The translations under genes and the position numbers were made by a program. A stretch of DNA of 64,000 bases, from positions 1 to 64,000 of the forward strand of contig NZ_SNUA01000014.1 of assembly GCF_004360225.1 (NCBI RefSeq), in the 5' to 3' direction. Position 1 is the stretch's first letter; every line of letters begins with the position of its first letter. This document shows, piece after piece, positions 1 to 10,316 of this stretch. The DNA comes from Alcanivorax sp. 24 (GTDB lineage Bacteria; Pseudomonadota; Gammaproteobacteria; Pseudomonadales; Alcanivoracaceae). The notes beneath the pieces were generated by a model. It was not told where the DNA came from and searched no databases. It saw only the letters and a program-made list of their open reading frames with translations.

Positions 1-203
1 AAGGAGCACTTAAATCATGCTCAACTCATTACAACTCAACTGGGTTGACTTGTTCAGAGTCGATATCTAGTAAAGAACTCGACCCCAAACAGGTCCCACA
101 CGTTTGCTTGCCTGATTGTTAAAGAGCGTTGGAAGCCTTGCTTCCCGACGACTTCCTGGCGTTGCCTCGTTTGGCGTGGCGCCGTGTCCGCCGTCGTTGT
201 GGG
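1..203 (-). ncRNA. 5' leader of an rRNA operon, truncated by the window edge
   Basis: This is the transcribed leader upstream of a 16S rRNA gene that lies beyond position 1. The minus strand shows a strong rRNA-type promoter, then a boxB-like hairpin and a boxA at 117-145. The end nearest the edge can form a small stem (GAGCA...TGCTC near 2-21), as expected of sequence flanking 16S and processed by RNase III. No mature 16S 5' sequence is present, so the rRNA gene itself is inferred. Confidence 0.8.
117..145 (-). promoter_or_regulatory. rrn antitermination site (boxB-like hairpin and boxA)
   Basis: Read on the minus strand, GGAAGC-AAG-GCTTCC (131-145) forms a perfect 6-bp hairpin. CGCTCTTTAACA (117-128) follows directly and matches the boxA consensus TGCTCTTTAACA at 11 of 12 bases. 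Together they recruit Nus factors to transcribing polymerase in rRNA operons. Confidence 0.85.
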
Positions 204-208
204 GGCGC

Positions 209-236
209 ATTCTAGGGATTTCCGTCAGGGCGTCAA
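209..236 (-). promoter_or_regulatory. rRNA operon P1-type promoter with UP element
   Basis: On the minus strand TTGACG (231-236) is followed after 16 bases by TAGAAT (209-214) and a GC-rich discriminator, GCGCCC. A short spacer with a GC-rich discriminator is typical of stringently controlled rRNA promoters. Upstream, 237-310 is rich in A and T tracts and fits an UP element. The start point would be near 202-203. Confidence 0.85.
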
Positions 237-355
237 CACCTTTTTCATCTCTTTTTTATCAAACGGTCACCTTTTAAGCGAACACCCTCTGAAACGTCTA
301 TTTTTTACTCCATGGCGCTGGTTTTTCAACCATTTTCGCCCTCCCGATCCCATCC

Positions 356-385
356 GGGAAAAAGAAGGGGCGCCAATGGCGCCCC
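356..385 (-). terminator. Rho-independent terminator after pssA
   Basis: On the minus strand a GGGGCGCC/GGCGCCCC hairpin (367-385) is followed by TTCTTTTT. It lies 25 bases past the pssA stop codon and separates pssA from the rRNA promoter region. Confidence 0.8.
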
Positions 386-410
386 CTCGGAAATCCGGAT
401 TCGAGCCCGA

Positions 411-1199
411 TCAGCTGTCCGATCGCTTGCGCAGTTGCCAGAGATTGAGCAACAGCCCCACCACCACATAGATCACCGCCACACTCAACAACACCAGCGG
501 CGGATCCAGGAAAACGATGGCGAACGCGACGATGACCCCGAGCAGAACCTTAAACGGCACTCTCCCGATATGAAATTCCTTGAAAGAGTGATAGCGCACC
601 GAAGACACCATCAGCAAGCCCGCCCCCGCAACCACCAGGGCCACGATCCAGGAGATGTCATTACCGTCCATGCCACGGCTCGCCCCCAGCCAGACCAGGG
701 TCGCCACCAACCCGGCCCCGGTGGGGCTGGGCAGCCCGATGAAGAAACGCTTGTCCGTGCTTTCCGCCTGCACATTGAAGCGTGCCAGACGCAGCGCCGC
801 ACAGGCCACGTAGATGAACGCGGCCATCCAGCCGAACTTGCCCAGCTCCGACAACCCCCAGGAATAGGCCACCAGCCCCGGCGCCACGCCAAAGGCCACA
901 CAGTCGGACAGAGAGTCATATTCCGCCCCGAATTTGCTCTGGGTATTGGTCAGCCGCGCCACGCCGCCATCCATGCCATCCAGGATACCGGCGACGATAA
1001 TGCCGACGGCGGCGTTCTCGAACAGGCCATTCATGGCGGCGACGATGGCGTAGAAGCCGGCGAACAGGGCCCCGGTGGTGAACAGGTTGGGGAGCAGATA
1101 CACCCCCTTGTAGCGCGCCCCGGTGCGCTGTTCCGCTTCCACCACCTCGAAGGTTTCCGGCGTCCCGCTCTGCGGGGCGTCCTCTTGCTGCTTGGTCAT
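411..1199 (-). CDS. pssA: CDP-diacylglycerol--serine O-phosphatidyltransferase
   Basis: This inner-membrane enzyme makes phosphatidylserine from CDP-diacylglycerol and serine, the first committed step to phosphatidylethanolamine. The CDP-alcohol phosphatidyltransferase signature Dx2DGx2ARx8Gx3Dx3D is complete at residues 74-99, and several hydrophobic segments follow. The 262-residue length fits the membrane-bound (type II) PssA, not the soluble enterobacterial enzyme. The gene stands alone with its own terminator; in Pseudomonas it also lies next to ilvC. The first 25 residues are polar and poorly conserved, so a later start near residue 30 cannot be excluded. Confidence 0.93.
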   Translation of the reverse strand: MTKQQEDAPQSGTPETFEVVEAEQRTGARYKGVYLLPNLFTTGALFAGFYAIVAAMNGLFENAAVGIIVAGILDGMDGGVARLTNTQSKFGAEYDSLSDCVAFGVAPGLVAYSWGLSELGKFGWMAAFIYVACAALRLARFNVQAESTDKRFFIGLPSPTGAGLVATLVWLGASRGMDGNDISWIVALVVAGAGLLMVSSVRYHSFKEFHIGRVPFKVLLGVIVAFAIVFLDPPLVLLSVAVIYVVVGLLLNLWQLRKRSDS

Positions 1200-1321
1200 G
1201 ATGTTTCGCCGACTGAAAAGGTCCGCCTAGTCTAACGCAGCCGCCCCCAACAAAAAATTTCCTGGCGCCACCTCGCTCCGGCGTCCGGGACGCCAGGGTG
1301 CCCGCCACGAATCGCGGCCAT

Positions 1322-1348
1322 AAAAAAACGCGCCCGAAGGCGCGTTTT
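1322..1348 (-). terminator. Rho-independent terminator after ilvC
   Basis: On the minus strand the stem AAAACGCGCC/GGCGCGTTTT with a 4-base loop (1325-1348) runs into seven T residues (1322-1328). It lies just after the ilvC stop. Confidence 0.9.
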
Positions 1349-1374
1349 CGTCAATCATGGACACAGAGCCGCTA

Positions 1375-2472
<1,098 letters not shown>

Positions 2473-2500
2473 CTATCCGGGGCATTGCGTAAAATGATAT

Positions 2501-2537
2501 ATTTGCAACGCTGCATGCCGAATTTGGCAATACAAAT
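2501..2537. promoter_or_regulatory. Candidate IlvY operator between ilvC and ilvY
   Basis: The divergent interval contains ATTTG at 2501 and CAAAT at 2533-2537 as an outer inverted pair, with TTTGCAA and TTTGGCAA inside as near-direct repeats. LysR-type regulators usually bind such paired sites between divergent promoters. The match is by inspection only. Confidence 0.4.
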
Positions 2538-2555
2538 CGCCCCCATGGACCGCCG

Positions 2556-3443
2556 ATGGATATCCGCGCTCTGGAATACTTCCTGACCCTGGCAGAGACT
2601 CTGCACTTCGGGCGAACCAGCCGTCTGTGCCACATCAGCCCTTCCGCTCTGAGCCGCGGCATCCGGCAACTGGAGCAGGAAGTAGGCACCACTCTGTTGT
2701 ACCGGGACAATCGCCGGGTCAGCCTGACCCGCGAGGGGGAACGCTTCCGCGACTATGCCCGCCAAGCGGTGAGCGACTGGAACACGGTACGCCTGGCGCT
2801 GCAGGATGACCAGCGGGTGCTCCGTGGTGAGCTGAGCCTGTACTGTTCGGTCACCGCCAGCTACAGCTTTCTCCACGACATGCTCAGCAGCTTCCGCGCC
2901 AACTTTCCCCGCATCGAAATCAAATTGCACACTGGCGACCCGGCTCAGGCCGAGGAACGGGTCCTGGCCGGCACCGAGGACATCGCCGTCGGCGCCCGTC
3001 CGGTGCAGATGCCCAACGGCATCGCCTTTCACCCGGTAACCCGCTCCGCCTTGCTCTTCATCGCCCCCGCCAGCCAGCCGCAGTTGGCCGAGCGGCTGTC
3101 CGGCAAGGCCAGCGGTAACGCCTGGAGCGATGTGCCGATGATTCTGTCCGAGGAGGGCCTGGCCCGGGAGCGCACTGACCGCTGGTTTCGCGATCTGGGG
3201 CTACGCCCGCAGATCTATGCTCAGGTCAGCGGCAATGAAGCCATCGTCAGCATGGTCAGTCTGGGGTTCGGCATCGGCGTGGTGCCGCAGATCGTGCTCG
3301 ACAACAGCCCCCTCGCCAACCGCATCCGTATTCTCGACGTGCAGCCACGGCTGGAAGCTTACGAAGTGGGCTTGTTCGCTCTGGAGAAGCGACTGGGAGA
3401 GCCGCTGATCGACGCTTTCTGGAATCAGCAGAATCCAGGCTGA
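2556..3443 (+). CDS. ilvY: LysR-type transcriptional activator of ilvC
   Basis: The N-terminal winged helix-turn-helix (residues 1-60, MDIRALEYFLTLAETLHFGR) is followed by a LysR substrate-binding domain (about 92-290). Divergent placement next to ilvC is the classical IlvY arrangement, in which the regulator senses acetolactate or acetohydroxybutyrate and activates ilvC. Length (295) is normal. The start at 2556 gives the conserved MDIRxLxxFL opening; another ATG at 2545 is out of frame. It converges on the TRAP protein gene with 18 bases between stop codons. Confidence 0.88.
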   Translation: MDIRALEYFLTLAETLHFGRTSRLCHISPSALSRGIRQLEQEVGTTLLYRDNRRVSLTREGERFRDYARQAVSDWNTVRLALQDDQRVLRGELSLYCSVTASYSFLHDMLSSFRANFPRIEIKLHTGDPAQAEERVLAGTEDIAVGARPVQMPNGIAFHPVTRSALLFIAPASQPQLAERLSGKASGNAWSDVPMILSEEGLARERTDRWFRDLGLRPQIYAQVSGNEAIVSMVSLGFGIGVVPQIVLDNSPLANRIRILDVQPRLEAYEVGLFALEKRLGEPLIDAFWNQQNPG

Positions 3444-3461
3444 CGGCTCCCCCGCTTCCAA

Positions 3462-4607
3462 TCACATACCGTAACGGGCCGGATCGACTTTCGAGAACAC
3501 CTCGCGCCAATACAGCCGCGCCAACTGCTCCGGACTCTCAACACCGTCCACCAGGTCCTGCCAGCGCTGTAACAAAGGCCGGAAAGCATCAATCAGCTCA
3601 GCGGCATTCTCCACGCCATAGCGCTTGCGGTAGTTTTCCGCGATGGTTTCCACATCCTTATCGATGAAGGCCAGGGTAGCGGCCCGGAAGGCGTCACCGG
3701 TCTGATGCACAGTGATGCCGTTTTCCTTCGCGGCGGCCAGGTTCCGCGCACCCAGTTCGTCGTATCCCCAGGAGGCTTCCGCGGAAAATACCGCCGAGGC
3801 TTTCAATACCGCACGACGCTCGGCGTCACTCAGCCCCCGCCAGGTATCGCGGTTCATATTGTTGACACCGGAACCGCCGAACACGCCGCCCGGGACGCCC
3901 AGAGTGATATCCGTCACCACTTCGTCCAGTTTGAAGATCGACAGCTCCGTGGTGGTCTGCACGGTGCAATCCACCACTCCCTGGTTCAGCCCTTCGTAGA
4001 TTTCATTCACCGACATGGTAATCGGCGTGGCCCCCATTTTTTCCACCCAGCGAGCCCATTGGGCACCGGAAGTTCGTACCCGTTTACCCGCCAGTTCCTT
4101 TGCTTCCCGGATCGGCGTGGTACACAGCAAGGGCAGCGTTGGAGTGGACCCGGATCCGAGAAAGACCTGATTCTGCGCGGCCAGTTCCTTTTGACAACCC
4201 GGGCAGGACTGGAACAGAAACTCGGAGAAGGCACCGGTGAATATCAGCCCCGCATGGGCGGGATCTTCACCACCGGCGTTGAGCAACATGGAGATCTCCG
4301 CCAGCATATTGATGCGCGGATATTCCCCCGGGAAATACGGGAACAGCACCACGGCCGCGTCCGCCATACCGTCACGCACACCAGCGGAGCTCTCCAGCAA
4401 ATTAAGCAGCGTCAGCGAAAAAACCCGGGCGGTGAGCGCGCCGTCCGTCTCATCCTTCAAGACCTGCGTGTACTTCTGAGCGGCCTGTTCCGCCACTGAG
4501 TTAGGCGGGTAACCGGAAGCGAAACGCAGGGACTCGGCGTACCCCGGTCCCGACATGAAAGCGGCGGTGAGCGCCAACAGCGCCAGGTATCCTCTTGGTT
4601 TCATCAT
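3462..4607 (-). CDS. TRAP transporter periplasmic substrate-binding protein (DctP family)
   Basis: This is a secreted solute receptor of the DctP type: an N-terminal signal peptide (cleavage near residue 24 after GYA), then a DctP fold with the conserved GKRVRTSG strand containing the carboxylate-binding arginine. Length (381) is slightly above the usual 330-370. The two membrane subunits (DctQ, DctM) are absent from the neighbourhood, so it must work with a distant permease. It lies 30 bases downstream of an acyl-CoA ligase gene on the same strand and is probably cotranscribed, which suggests an aromatic, dicarboxylic or fatty acid ligand that is then activated with CoA. The ligand is inference. 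Confidence 0.85.
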   Translation of the reverse strand: MMKPRGYLALLALTAAFMSGPGYAESLRFASGYPPNSVAEQAAQKYTQVLKDETDGALTARVFSLTLLNLLESSAGVRDGMADAAVVLFPYFPGEYPRINMLAEISMLLNAGGEDPAHAGLIFTGAFSEFLFQSCPGCQKELAAQNQVFLGSGSTPTLPLLCTTPIREAKELAGKRVRTSGAQWARWVEKMGATPITMSVNEIYEGLNQGVVDCTVQTTTELSIFKLDEVVTDITLGVPGGVFGGSGVNNMNRDTWRGLSDAERRAVLKASAVFSAEASWGYDELGARNLAAAKENGITVHQTGDAFRAATLAFIDKDVETIAENYRKRYGVENAAELIDAFRPLLQRWQDLVDGVESPEQLARLYWREVFSKVDPARYGM

Positions 4608-4637
4608 TATTCTCCTGATCAGGATCAGGCGACGTCA

Positions 4638-6275
4638 TCACAAGGAAAAAGACGCCGTCTCATCATAGAGTTCTTTTTTGGACAGCTTGCCCACCGGCGT
4701 CTTCGGCAGTTCATCACGCAATTCCAAGGCACGTACCATCTCGTGCCTGCCAAGACGATTGGCGAGAAACGCCTGCAGTGTGTCCAGCGTCAAGGGCGCG
4801 GCGGATTGGCGCAGGCGAACAAACGCCATGGGAGACTGCCCCCGATAGCTGTCCTTTACGCCGATCACCGACACCTCTTCCACGTCCGGGTGCTCATAGA
4901 TGGCTTCCTCGATCACTCGCGGATAGACGTTGTAGCCACTGCACAGAATCATGTCCTTGGTGCGATCGACGATATACACATAGCCGTGCTCGTCCAGGTA
5001 GCCCACATCGCCGGTGCGGAAGTAACCGTCCCCGGTGAACGAGGCCGCGGTGGCATCAGGGTTGTTCCAGTAGCGCGGCATGACATTAGGACCGGTGACG
5101 CAAATCTCGCCGCGCTCGCCCGGGGCCAGGGAGCCTTCCGCGTCCATGGGCGCGATCTTCATCACCACACCGGGCACCAGGCAGCCGCAGGAACCTTGCG
5201 GTGGTCGCTTTCCGGTGAGCGGCGTGTAGGTGCCCACGGCGGTGGTCTCGGTCATCCCCCAGCCTTCACCGAGACGGCACCCGGTGAGTTCCTGGAAGCG
5301 CTGCTGCACCTCCACCGGCAAAGGAGCGCCGCCCGAGTTACACAATCGCAAGGAAGTAAGATCGTACTCCGCCACCTTCGGATGATGGATCAGCGCGATG
5401 AACATGGTCGGCACCGCCGGCAATACCGACAGGCGATGCTCATGCACCGCGTTGAGTACCGCATCGGGATCAAAGCGGCTATGCAAATAGAGCTCCGCCG
5501 CCAGACGGATACCAAACAGCAGGTTCACCGTCATCGAATAGATATGGAACGGGGGCAGCACCGCCAGCACTTTTTCCTCGCCCGGGCTCAGATCACCGGC
5601 CAGCGCCAACATCAACTGCTGACAACCACAGGTAAGATTACCGTGAGTCAGCTCCGCTCCTTTGGGAACCCCGGTGGTGCCACCGGTGTACTGAAGCACC
5701 GCCAGAGTGTTCTCCGGGTCCGCCACCGGATAGGGATGGAAGTCCCCCTCATTGTCGAGCAAGCCGGCGAAGCTGAGGACGGCCGCCTCTGGCTCGGCGC
5801 CGGTGGCGCCCTCCCCGGCGAAGTCCATGGTCGTACCCACCACCAGAGTCCGCAGACGGGAGGTCTCCAGAAAACCCCGGATCCGCGGCAGCAGCTCCGG
5901 CACATCCAGCGTCACCATGATGTCGCTATGGCTGTCTTCAATCTTGTGCGCCAGGGTACGTTCCGCATCCAGAGGGGAATAATTGACGACGGTACCACCG
6001 GCTCTCAACACACCAAGAAAAGCGATGGCGTAGTGAGGCGTATTGCCGAGAAACAGACCGACATGAACGCCGGGTTTCACACCCAGGTCCTGAAAGCCTC
6101 TGGCTGCCCGGTTTACCAAACGATGAAAATCGGCGTAGGAAAGCCGCACGCTTTCAAAATACAGAGCGGGATGTTGCGGAAAGCGGGCCGCGGTTTCTTC
6201 CAGTGCCTGATACACCGGCTCCGCCGCGAACACCGCCGCGTCCCTGACCTGGCCCGAGGCCTGGCTTGCAGTCAT
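4638..6275 (-). CDS. Acyl-CoA ligase (AMP-forming, ANL superfamily)
   Basis: The enzyme adenylates a carboxylic acid and transfers it to CoA. Visible motifs are the P-loop YTGGTTGVPKGAELTHGNL (196-214), GWGMTETT, FRTGDVG, the hinge region DRTKDMILCSGYNVYP and the C-terminal catalytic-lysine region PKTPVGKLSKKEL. The length (545) and sequence resemble long-chain or dicarboxylate-CoA ligases. The start has AAGGAG 6 bases upstream. It leads a two-gene unit with the TRAP receptor, so its natural substrate may be the imported acid. The exact chain length or ring specificity cannot be read from the motifs. Confidence 0.87.
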   Translation of the reverse strand: MTASQASGQVRDAAVFAAEPVYQALEETAARFPQHPALYFESVRLSYADFHRLVNRAARGFQDLGVKPGVHVGLFLGNTPHYAIAFLGVLRAGGTVVNYSPLDAERTLAHKIEDSHSDIMVTLDVPELLPRIRGFLETSRLRTLVVGTTMDFAGEGATGAEPEAAVLSFAGLLDNEGDFHPYPVADPENTLAVLQYTGGTTGVPKGAELTHGNLTCGCQQLMLALAGDLSPGEEKVLAVLPPFHIYSMTVNLLFGIRLAAELYLHSRFDPDAVLNAVHEHRLSVLPAVPTMFIALIHHPKVAEYDLTSLRLCNSGGAPLPVEVQQRFQELTGCRLGEGWGMTETTAVGTYTPLTGKRPPQGSCGCLVPGVVMKIAPMDAEGSLAPGERGEICVTGPNVMPRYWNNPDATAASFTGDGYFRTGDVGYLDEHGYVYIVDRTKDMILCSGYNVYPRVIEEAIYEHPDVEEVSVIGVKDSYRGQSPMAFVRLRQSAAPLTLDTLQAFLANRLGRHEMVRALELRDELPKTPVGKLSKKELYDETASFSL

Positions 6276-6424
6276 GGCAGCTCCTTGTTGTTGTCATGGG
6301 CTGAACGAATCGACCCTAGCCTAGGTGGGGCTGGCCCGACATGACCAATGAATGGTTTTCATGGAGCGCTATAAACAGGGAGAGGGGAGGCGCCAGGACG
6401 GCCATGGTGGAGAATGGATGGTTT

Positions 6425-6955
6425 TCAGTGTCCCCGCGGGGTAAACACATCGACAGGATCGAGAAAGAACATCTTCTTCCAGCCCTGCGTCTCCGTTGTT
6501 ATCCGCCACGGCAGCGGAATCAAGGACAGTACCGAATAATGCAAATGAGGAGGCTTCCCCCTGGCATTGCCGGAATCTCCGACCCCGCCTATCTGGCGCC
6601 CTTTCGCCACCCATAGTGGCACCGGAGTGGCCGGCTCATTCAGATGCGCGTAGTAGTGAAGGCGCCATTTCGGCCCCAGTACGATCACCACTTTCCCGCC
6701 CAGGCTGAGTTCCCCCTGATACAATCGGATACCAGGAACGGCGGAAACCACCGGCGTCCCCCGGACGGCAAAGATATCGATGCCTTTATGCACGCCGGAA
6801 GCGCCCCAGGGTTCAAACCAGAAGGATTTCGGGTGCCAATCACTGGCCGTGGCGCCTTGCACTGGAATGCGAGCATGTTCCGGGAGCAGTAAACCGGCCG
6901 CCACAACAACAAGCAAAGCCCATAGCCCCCTTTTGAGGCGAAATCCTTTCACCAT
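6425..6955 (-). CDS. M23 family (LytM-type) metallopeptidase
   Basis: A membrane-anchored or secreted peptidoglycan endopeptidase, judged by the zinc-binding motifs HKGIDI and HLHYS in a LysM-free 176-residue protein. The N-terminus has an arginine/lysine-rich stretch followed by a hydrophobic segment (about residues 10-25), so it is an inner-membrane anchor or signal peptide. Both metal-site motifs are present, so the enzyme is probably active rather than a degenerate activator of the EnvC type. I chose the ATG at 6955; a GTG lies four codons upstream with poorer spacing to the GGAGG. It follows the LysE gene by about 58 bases. Confidence 0.85.
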   Translation of the reverse strand: MVKGFRLKRGLWALLVVVAAGLLLPEHARIPVQGATASDWHPKSFWFEPWGASGVHKGIDIFAVRGTPVVSAVPGIRLYQGELSLGGKVVIVLGPKWRLHYYAHLNEPATPVPLWVAKGRQIGGVGDSGNARGKPPHLHYSVLSLIPLPWRITTETQGWKKMFFLDPVDVFTPRGH

Positions 6956-7013
6956 GCCCTCTCGCACCTCCGCAGTATCGCCCTGGCACTCTACCTATCG
7001 GCAACCACCCGCT

Positions 7014-7628
7014 TCAACGTCCACTGATCGCCAGCTGCACGCCCAAACCGGCAAAGGCGGCGGCGAACCCTCTGCGCAAACCGTTCCGCACTCGCGGCGA
7101 CGCCATGATCACCCGCCGGAAACCATGGGCCAGTTGCCCATAGCAGACAAACACGGCGAACGTCATCGCCATCAAAACACCGCTTAACAATAACAGCTGC
7201 GCAAAGGGAGACGGGCTGCCCGGCGGAATAAACTGAGGCAGGAACGCCAGGAAGAACAGACTGAGTTTCGGGTTAAGAACATTGACCAGAAAGGCACGGC
7301 CGATAACCACCAGAGGACGAATTCCGGCGGCGTCTCCGGACACCTGGAGCTGTAGCCCGTTTTTCCAGGTCATCCAGGCCAGATAGAGCAGATAAGCCAC
7401 CCCGGCGAACTTCACCAGTTGAAACACCACCGCACTGGTGTGCATGATCGCCGCCAGCCCCAGCACTGTCGCCAGCAGATGAGGAATAATACCCAACGTG
7501 CAACCCAGCGCGGCGTAAAAGCCGGCCGCTCGGCCCTGGGCCAGCGCCGCCGCCACCGTGCACAGCACCCCAGCCCCGGGCATCAGCACCACGATCAGCG
7601 TGGTCAGCAAGAATTCGACGGTGATCAT
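7014..7628 (-). CDS. LysE/RhtB family amino acid exporter
   Basis: This is a six-helix inner-membrane exporter. The N-terminal helix with the family-typical PGAGVLCTVAAALAQGRAAG segment, the VKFAGVAYLLYLAW helix and the FLVNVLNPK motif are all present at the usual spacing. Length (204) is standard. Members export basic, neutral or branched-chain amino acids or homoserine lactones. Proximity to ilv genes is suggestive but proves nothing about the substrate. Confidence 0.88.
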   Translation of the reverse strand: MITVEFLLTTLIVVLMPGAGVLCTVAAALAQGRAAGFYAALGCTLGIIPHLLATVLGLAAIMHTSAVVFQLVKFAGVAYLLYLAWMTWKNGLQLQVSGDAAGIRPLVVIGRAFLVNVLNPKLSLFFLAFLPQFIPPGSPSPFAQLLLLSGVLMAMTFAVFVCYGQLAHGFRRVIMASPRVRNGLRRGFAAAFAGLGVQLAISGR

Positions 7629-7735
7629 CAGGGTTACCTTTCTCGGGTTGCACTCAGACAGGTTCGTATTCCGCTGTTTACCACAGGGACGTTCCTTTTA
7701 CCCGGAACTTGATACACCGTTCCAGGGTCCCGCGC

Positions 7736-7773
7736 AAAAACAACAAACCCCGCACCAAGCGGGGTTCGTTGTT
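7736..7773 (-). terminator. Rho-independent terminator after ilvIH
   Basis: A 15-base interrupted stem (7739-7753 with 7759-7773, core ACCCCGC/GCGGGGT) ends in TTGTTTTTG on the minus strand, 22 bases past the ilvH stop. Confidence 0.85.
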
Positions 7774-7794
7774 TCCGGTCGATAGCGCGAACCG

Positions 7795-8286
7795 TCACAG
7801 GCTCAACACTTTCTCCCCACGGGCAATGCCGGACACGCCGGAGCGCACCACTTCCAGCACCTGGGTTTCACCGATGGCGTTGATGAACGCCTCCAGCTTA
7901 TCGGTGGTCCCGGTGAGCTGAACGGTGTAAACGGTAGCGGTCACATCCACGATCTGGCCACGGAAGATGTCCACGGTGCGCTTCACTTCCGCGCGCTGGG
8001 CACCGGTGGCCTTGATCTTCATGAGCATGATCTCACGTTCGATGTGAGCCCCTTCGGTGAGATCCACCAGCTTGACCACCTCGATCAGCTTGTTGAGGTG
8101 CTTGGTGATCTGCTCGATCTTGTACTCGTCACCGGTGGTGGTCATGGTCAGGCGCGACAGAGTCGGATCTTCCGTGGGCGCCACGGTGAGCGTCTCGATG
8201 TTGTAGCCTCGCTGGGAGAACAGAGCCACCACCCGGGACAGGGCGCCGGGTTCGTTTTCCATCAGAATCGAAATGATACGTCTCAT
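7795..8286 (-). CDS. ilvH: Acetolactate synthase small (regulatory) subunit
   Basis: The regulatory subunit of acetohydroxyacid synthase III type: an N-terminal ACT domain ([19 protein letters not shown], residues 1-75) that binds valine for feedback inhibition, and a C-terminal ACT-like domain. Length is 163. I chose the ATG at 8286, which overlaps the ilvI stop by one base (TGATG), a standard translational coupling; nine further upstream codons are open but lie inside ilvI. Confidence 0.96.
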   Translation of the reverse strand: MRRIISILMENEPGALSRVVALFSQRGYNIETLTVAPTEDPTLSRLTMTTTGDEYKIEQITKHLNKLIEVVKLVDLTEGAHIEREIMLMKIKATGAQRAEVKRTVDIFRGQIVDVTATVYTVQLTGTTDKLEAFINAIGETQVLEVVRSGVSGIARGEKVLSL

Positions 8287-10007
8287 CAGGTGCGCTCCGT
8301 CTTGCTCAGCCACATATCACGCATGGCGCCATCGGCGATGTGCATCGGGTACACGTGCTCGGTGGGATCCACGTAGATGTCCATGAAGACCAGCCGGTCC
8401 TTGAGCGCGAACGCTTCGTTCATGGCGCCCTCCAGGTCCTCGAATTTCTCCACCTTGATGCCCACATGACCGTAAGACTCGGCCAGTTTGACGAAGTCCG
8501 GCAGGGATTCCATATAGGACTGGCTGTGACGACCGCCATACTGCATGTCCTGCCACTGGCGCACCATGCCGAGGGCCTGGTTGTTGATGTTGATGATCTT
8601 CACCGGCAGACCATACTGCAGACAGGTGGACAGCTCCTGGATGTTCATCTGGATCGAGCCTTCACCGGTGACACAGGCAACCACCGCGTCCGGGAAGGCG
8701 AACTGCACGCCCATGGCCGCTGGCAGTCCGAAGCCCATGGTGCCGAGGCCGCCGGAGTTGATCCATTGGCGCGGGCTGTCGAACTTGTAGAACTGGGCGG
8801 CGAACATCTGATGTTGCCCCACGTCGGAGGTGACATAGGCCTTGCCTTCAGTCGCCTTGTACAGTGCCTCGACCACCTGCTGCGGCTTCATCGGGCCGCT
8901 TTCATTGGTCTCGTAGCGCAGGCCGTGGAACTCCCGCCAGCCGTCGATTTCCTGCCACCAGCGCTCCAGCGCCTTGTGGTCCGGCTCGTTGTCCTGCTCA
9001 TCGAGCATGGACAGCATTTCATCCAGTACCTGCTGTACCGGACCGACGATGGGAATGTGCGCCGCCACGTTCTTGGAGATGCTGGCCGGATCGATATCGA
9101 TGTGGATCAGCTTGGCCCCGGGGCAGAACTTCTTGGTGTTGTTGGTGACCCGGTCATCCAGCCGCGCACCGGCGGCCAGGATCACGTCGGCGCTGTGCAT
9201 CGCCATGTTGGCTTCGTAGGTCCCGTGCATGCCGAGCATGCCGAGGAACTGACGATCGGTCCCCGGATAAGCACCCAACCCCATCAAAGTGTTGGTCACC
9301 GGGAAGTTGAGCTTACGGGCCAGTTTGGTCAGCGCTTCGCTGGCCTCGCCCTGAACCACGCCGCCACCGGAATAGATAACCGGGCGCTTGGCCTTGAGCA
9401 GTTCTTCCACCGCTTTGCGGATCTGACCGGAGTGTCCCCGGGTCACCGGCGCGTAGGAGCGCAACTTGACCTTCTTCGGGTATTCGTACGGGAAGGTCTT
9501 GTTGGGGGCGGTGTGATCCTTGGGAATATCGATCAGTACCGGGCCGGGACGGCCGGTGGTGGCGATGTAGAACGCCTTTTTAAAGATCTCCGGGATATCC
9601 TTGGGATCGCGAACCATGAAGCTGTGCTTCACTACCGGGCGGGAGACGCCGATCATGTCGGTCTCCTGGAAGGCGTCATCACCGATCCAGTCGGAGCGAA
9701 CCTGGCCGGACAACACGATCATCGGAATCGAATCCATGAAGGCGGTGGCCAGGCCGGTAATGGCATTGGTGGCGCCGGGGCCGGAAGTCACCATCACCAC
9801 GCCGGGCTTGCCGGTGGCGCGAGCGTAGCCGTCAGCGGCGTGAGTCGCCGCCTGCTCATGGCGCACCAGAATATGACTGACTTTGTCCTGCTTGAATAAC
9901 GCGTCGTAGATGTGCAGAACGGACCCTCCGGGATACCCGAAGATGTACTCCACACCCTCTTCTTGCAGTGCGCGGACAACCATATCCGCGCCGGATAACA
10001 TTTCCAC
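8286..10007 (-). CDS. ilvI: Acetolactate synthase large (catalytic) subunit
   Basis: This thiamine diphosphate enzyme condenses pyruvate with pyruvate or 2-oxobutyrate, the first common step of branched-chain amino acid synthesis. Visible are the catalytic glutamate in [26 protein letters not shown], and a C-terminal ThDP-binding region ([12 protein letters not shown]...NNQALGMV). The start is a GTG at 10007: it gives VEMLSGADM, matching the family opening MELLSGAEM, and GAGG lies 8 bases upstream. An ATG two codons later is possible. The frame is open 64 codons further upstream, but that sequence is unlike the family and is part of the leader. Length is 573. Confidence 0.95.
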   Translation of the reverse strand: MEMLSGADMVVRALQEEGVEYIFGYPGGSVLHIYDALFKQDKVSHILVRHEQAATHAADGYARATGKPGVVMVTSGPGATNAITGLATAFMDSIPMIVLSGQVRSDWIGDDAFQETDMIGVSRPVVKHSFMVRDPKDIPEIFKKAFYIATTGRPGPVLIDIPKDHTAPNKTFPYEYPKKVKLRSYAPVTRGHSGQIRKAVEELLKAKRPVIYSGGGVVQGEASEALTKLARKLNFPVTNTLMGLGAYPGTDRQFLGMLGMHGTYEANMAMHSADVILAAGARLDDRVTNNTKKFCPGAKLIHIDIDPASISKNVAAHIPIVGPVQQVLDEMLSMLDEQDNEPDHKALERWWQEIDGWREFHGLRYETNESGPMKPQQVVEALYKATEGKAYVTSDVGQHQMFAAQFYKFDSPRQWINSGGLGTMGFGLPAAMGVQFAFPDAVVACVTGEGSIQMNIQELSTCLQYGLPVKIININNQALGMVRQWQDMQYGGRHSQSYMESLPDFVKLAESYGHVGIKVEKFEDLEGAMNEAFALKDRLVFMDIYVDPTEHVYPMHIADGAMRDMWLSKTERT

Positions 10008-10310
10008 GGTTGCTACCTCTAGTTCAGAACAATAGCGATCACCCCGCTGGAAGCGGAGGACAACGTTTACCTGTGGAATAGGGCGCCATATTTGAGCACC
10101 CCGAGGTCGGTCGCGGCGGTTGGCCGGCAACAGACACAGGCAGAGGGACCTGGAGGAATCGTGCCCGCGACGGGGTGAGAAACCTCCGGAGGTTCCCACA
10201 GCGGGACGAGAATGCAGTCATACTGCTGACACCGGACGCCGCGGTAACGACGCCCCGAATCCCGGCCACACAGCCACCGGTAAGTGGTTGCGGGTCCCGA
10301 ACTCCGGAAA
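10008..10310 (-). promoter_or_regulatory. Long untranslated leader of ilvIH
   Basis: About 300 bases separate the predicted start of transcription from the ilvI GTG. Within it AACCTCCGGAGGTT (10181-10194) forms a self-complementary hairpin, closely followed on the minus strand by CCCG-TCG-CGGG. An attenuator or protein-binding leader is plausible for an ilv operon. I looked for a short leader peptide rich in Ile, Val or Leu codons and found none that is convincing. Confidence 0.4.
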
Positions 10311-10316
10311 GGCCTT

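Noticed and set aside
184-471. 95-codon frame on the plus strand
   Set aside because: It lies across the rRNA promoter and pssA terminator and has no family likeness.
4743-6344. 533-codon open frame on the plus strand
   Set aside because: Antisense to the acyl-CoA ligase, which has full catalytic motifs.
8340-9899. 519-codon open frame on the plus strand
   Set aside because: It is antisense to ilvI, has histidine- and arginine-rich composition typical of GC-rich shadow frames and no domain pattern.
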